Origin: Ecdyonurus torrentis
Lineage: Eukaryota > Arthropoda > Insecta > Ephemeroptera > Heptageniidae
Assembly: GCA_949318235.1 (NCBI GenBank)
Contig: OX439131.1
Span: 1,858,168 to 1,922,167, forward strand
Direction of reading: 5' to 3'
Length of the DNA stretch: 64,000 bases
Position 1 is the first letter of the stretch, and the number at the start of each line of letters is the position of its first letter. Positions 63,857-64,000 of the stretch are shown one piece after another. The notes beneath the pieces are model-generated. The model was given only the letters and a program-made list of their open reading frames with translations. It was not told the origin of the DNA and did no database searches. Position numbers and translations under genes: made by a program.

Positions 63857-64000
63857 ACTTAATTGCCACTCCAAATGAGTTCTTAGTCTTCTTATATATA
63901 ATGCCATCAAGTTAAGACAAACCTTTATAATAATATAAAGTCCTCATAATTATTATTGCTGCTGATGCTGCTTAAAATTCATAAAACGTCCGTCCGTTAT
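62096..64000. other. Non-coding stretch to window end
   Basis: 62280-62470 is GC-richer and carries (AGCT)n at about 62362-62388. Also poly-A at 62789-62807, (CT)n at 62844-62868, poly-T at 62996-63023, a short (AT)n at 63511-63530 and a (CT)n of about 40 bp at 63816-63855. No gene or MITE recognised. Confidence 0.5.

Overview
This 64 kb window is very AT-rich (about 70-75% by eye) eukaryotic, almost certainly animal, DNA. I can support no protein-coding, tRNA or rRNA gene in it. Every open frame of 60 codons or more is a microsatellite read-through (Leu-Ser, Tyr-Ile or Arg-Glu dipeptides), a homopolymer read-through, part of a dispersed repeat, or a short orphan frame with no recognisable domain. 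It reads as a gene desert, or the inside of a very large intron, in an invertebrate genome loaded with simple repeats. The density of (AT)n, (CT)n/(GA)n and poly-A/T tracts with many small MITEs would suit several marine invertebrate groups, such as molluscs or crustaceans, but the sequence alone does not decide between them.

The real content is a layered population of short non-autonomous DNA transposons, recognised here by comparing copies within the window. Names are mine. Family A (about 340 bp, 7 copies), B (about 330 bp, 2 copies), C (294 bp, 1 copy), G (about 387 bp, 1 copy) and K (134 bp, 1 copy) are bounded by TTAA at both or nearly both ends and have inverted ends. P (about 295 bp, 1 copy) is a large imperfect palindrome. 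D (about 290 bp, 8 copies or fragments) has inverted ends of about 70 bp. E (about 215 bp, 7 copies plus fragments) is AT-rich with GCATAAT motifs. F, H, I, L, M and N are single hairpin or TIR elements.

The most striking pattern is the octamer TGACGTCA, the self-complementary cAMP-response element (CRE). I count 33 exact copies, against roughly 0.4 expected from base composition. Of these, 29 lie inside MITEs. Families A, B, C and P carry one near the centre of symmetry. Family D carries four slots in a mirror-symmetric array, with start-to-start spacing of 42-91-42 bp that is identical in two separate copies. A, B and C also share a subterminal motif (TTGCCTACTTTACAG followed by a GGGGCTA-type block) despite different termini, which suggests one superfamily.

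Layout: 1-1.7 kb D fragment, G and A1 (the last two share a TTAA); 3.7-6.4 kb A2, D2, P and facing (CT)n/(GA)n arrays; 12-17.5 kb a 138 bp (CT)n, A3, C, N, D3, A4; 21-24 kb B1, foldback M, and E1 interrupted by B2; 29-38.8 kb D4, A5, A6, E2 interrupted by F, L, D5, E3, D6; 40.8-46.3 kb H, A7, and D7 interrupted by E4; 51-52 kb a 128 bp tandem duplication; 55-58.2 kb a head-to-tail E pair, a GC-richer block with a possible core promoter, and E7; 59-62.1 kb an ATACGATA minisatellite interrupted by I, and D8 interrupted by K. The nestings give a partial order of activity: E after D, B after E, F after E, K after D, I after the minisatellite.
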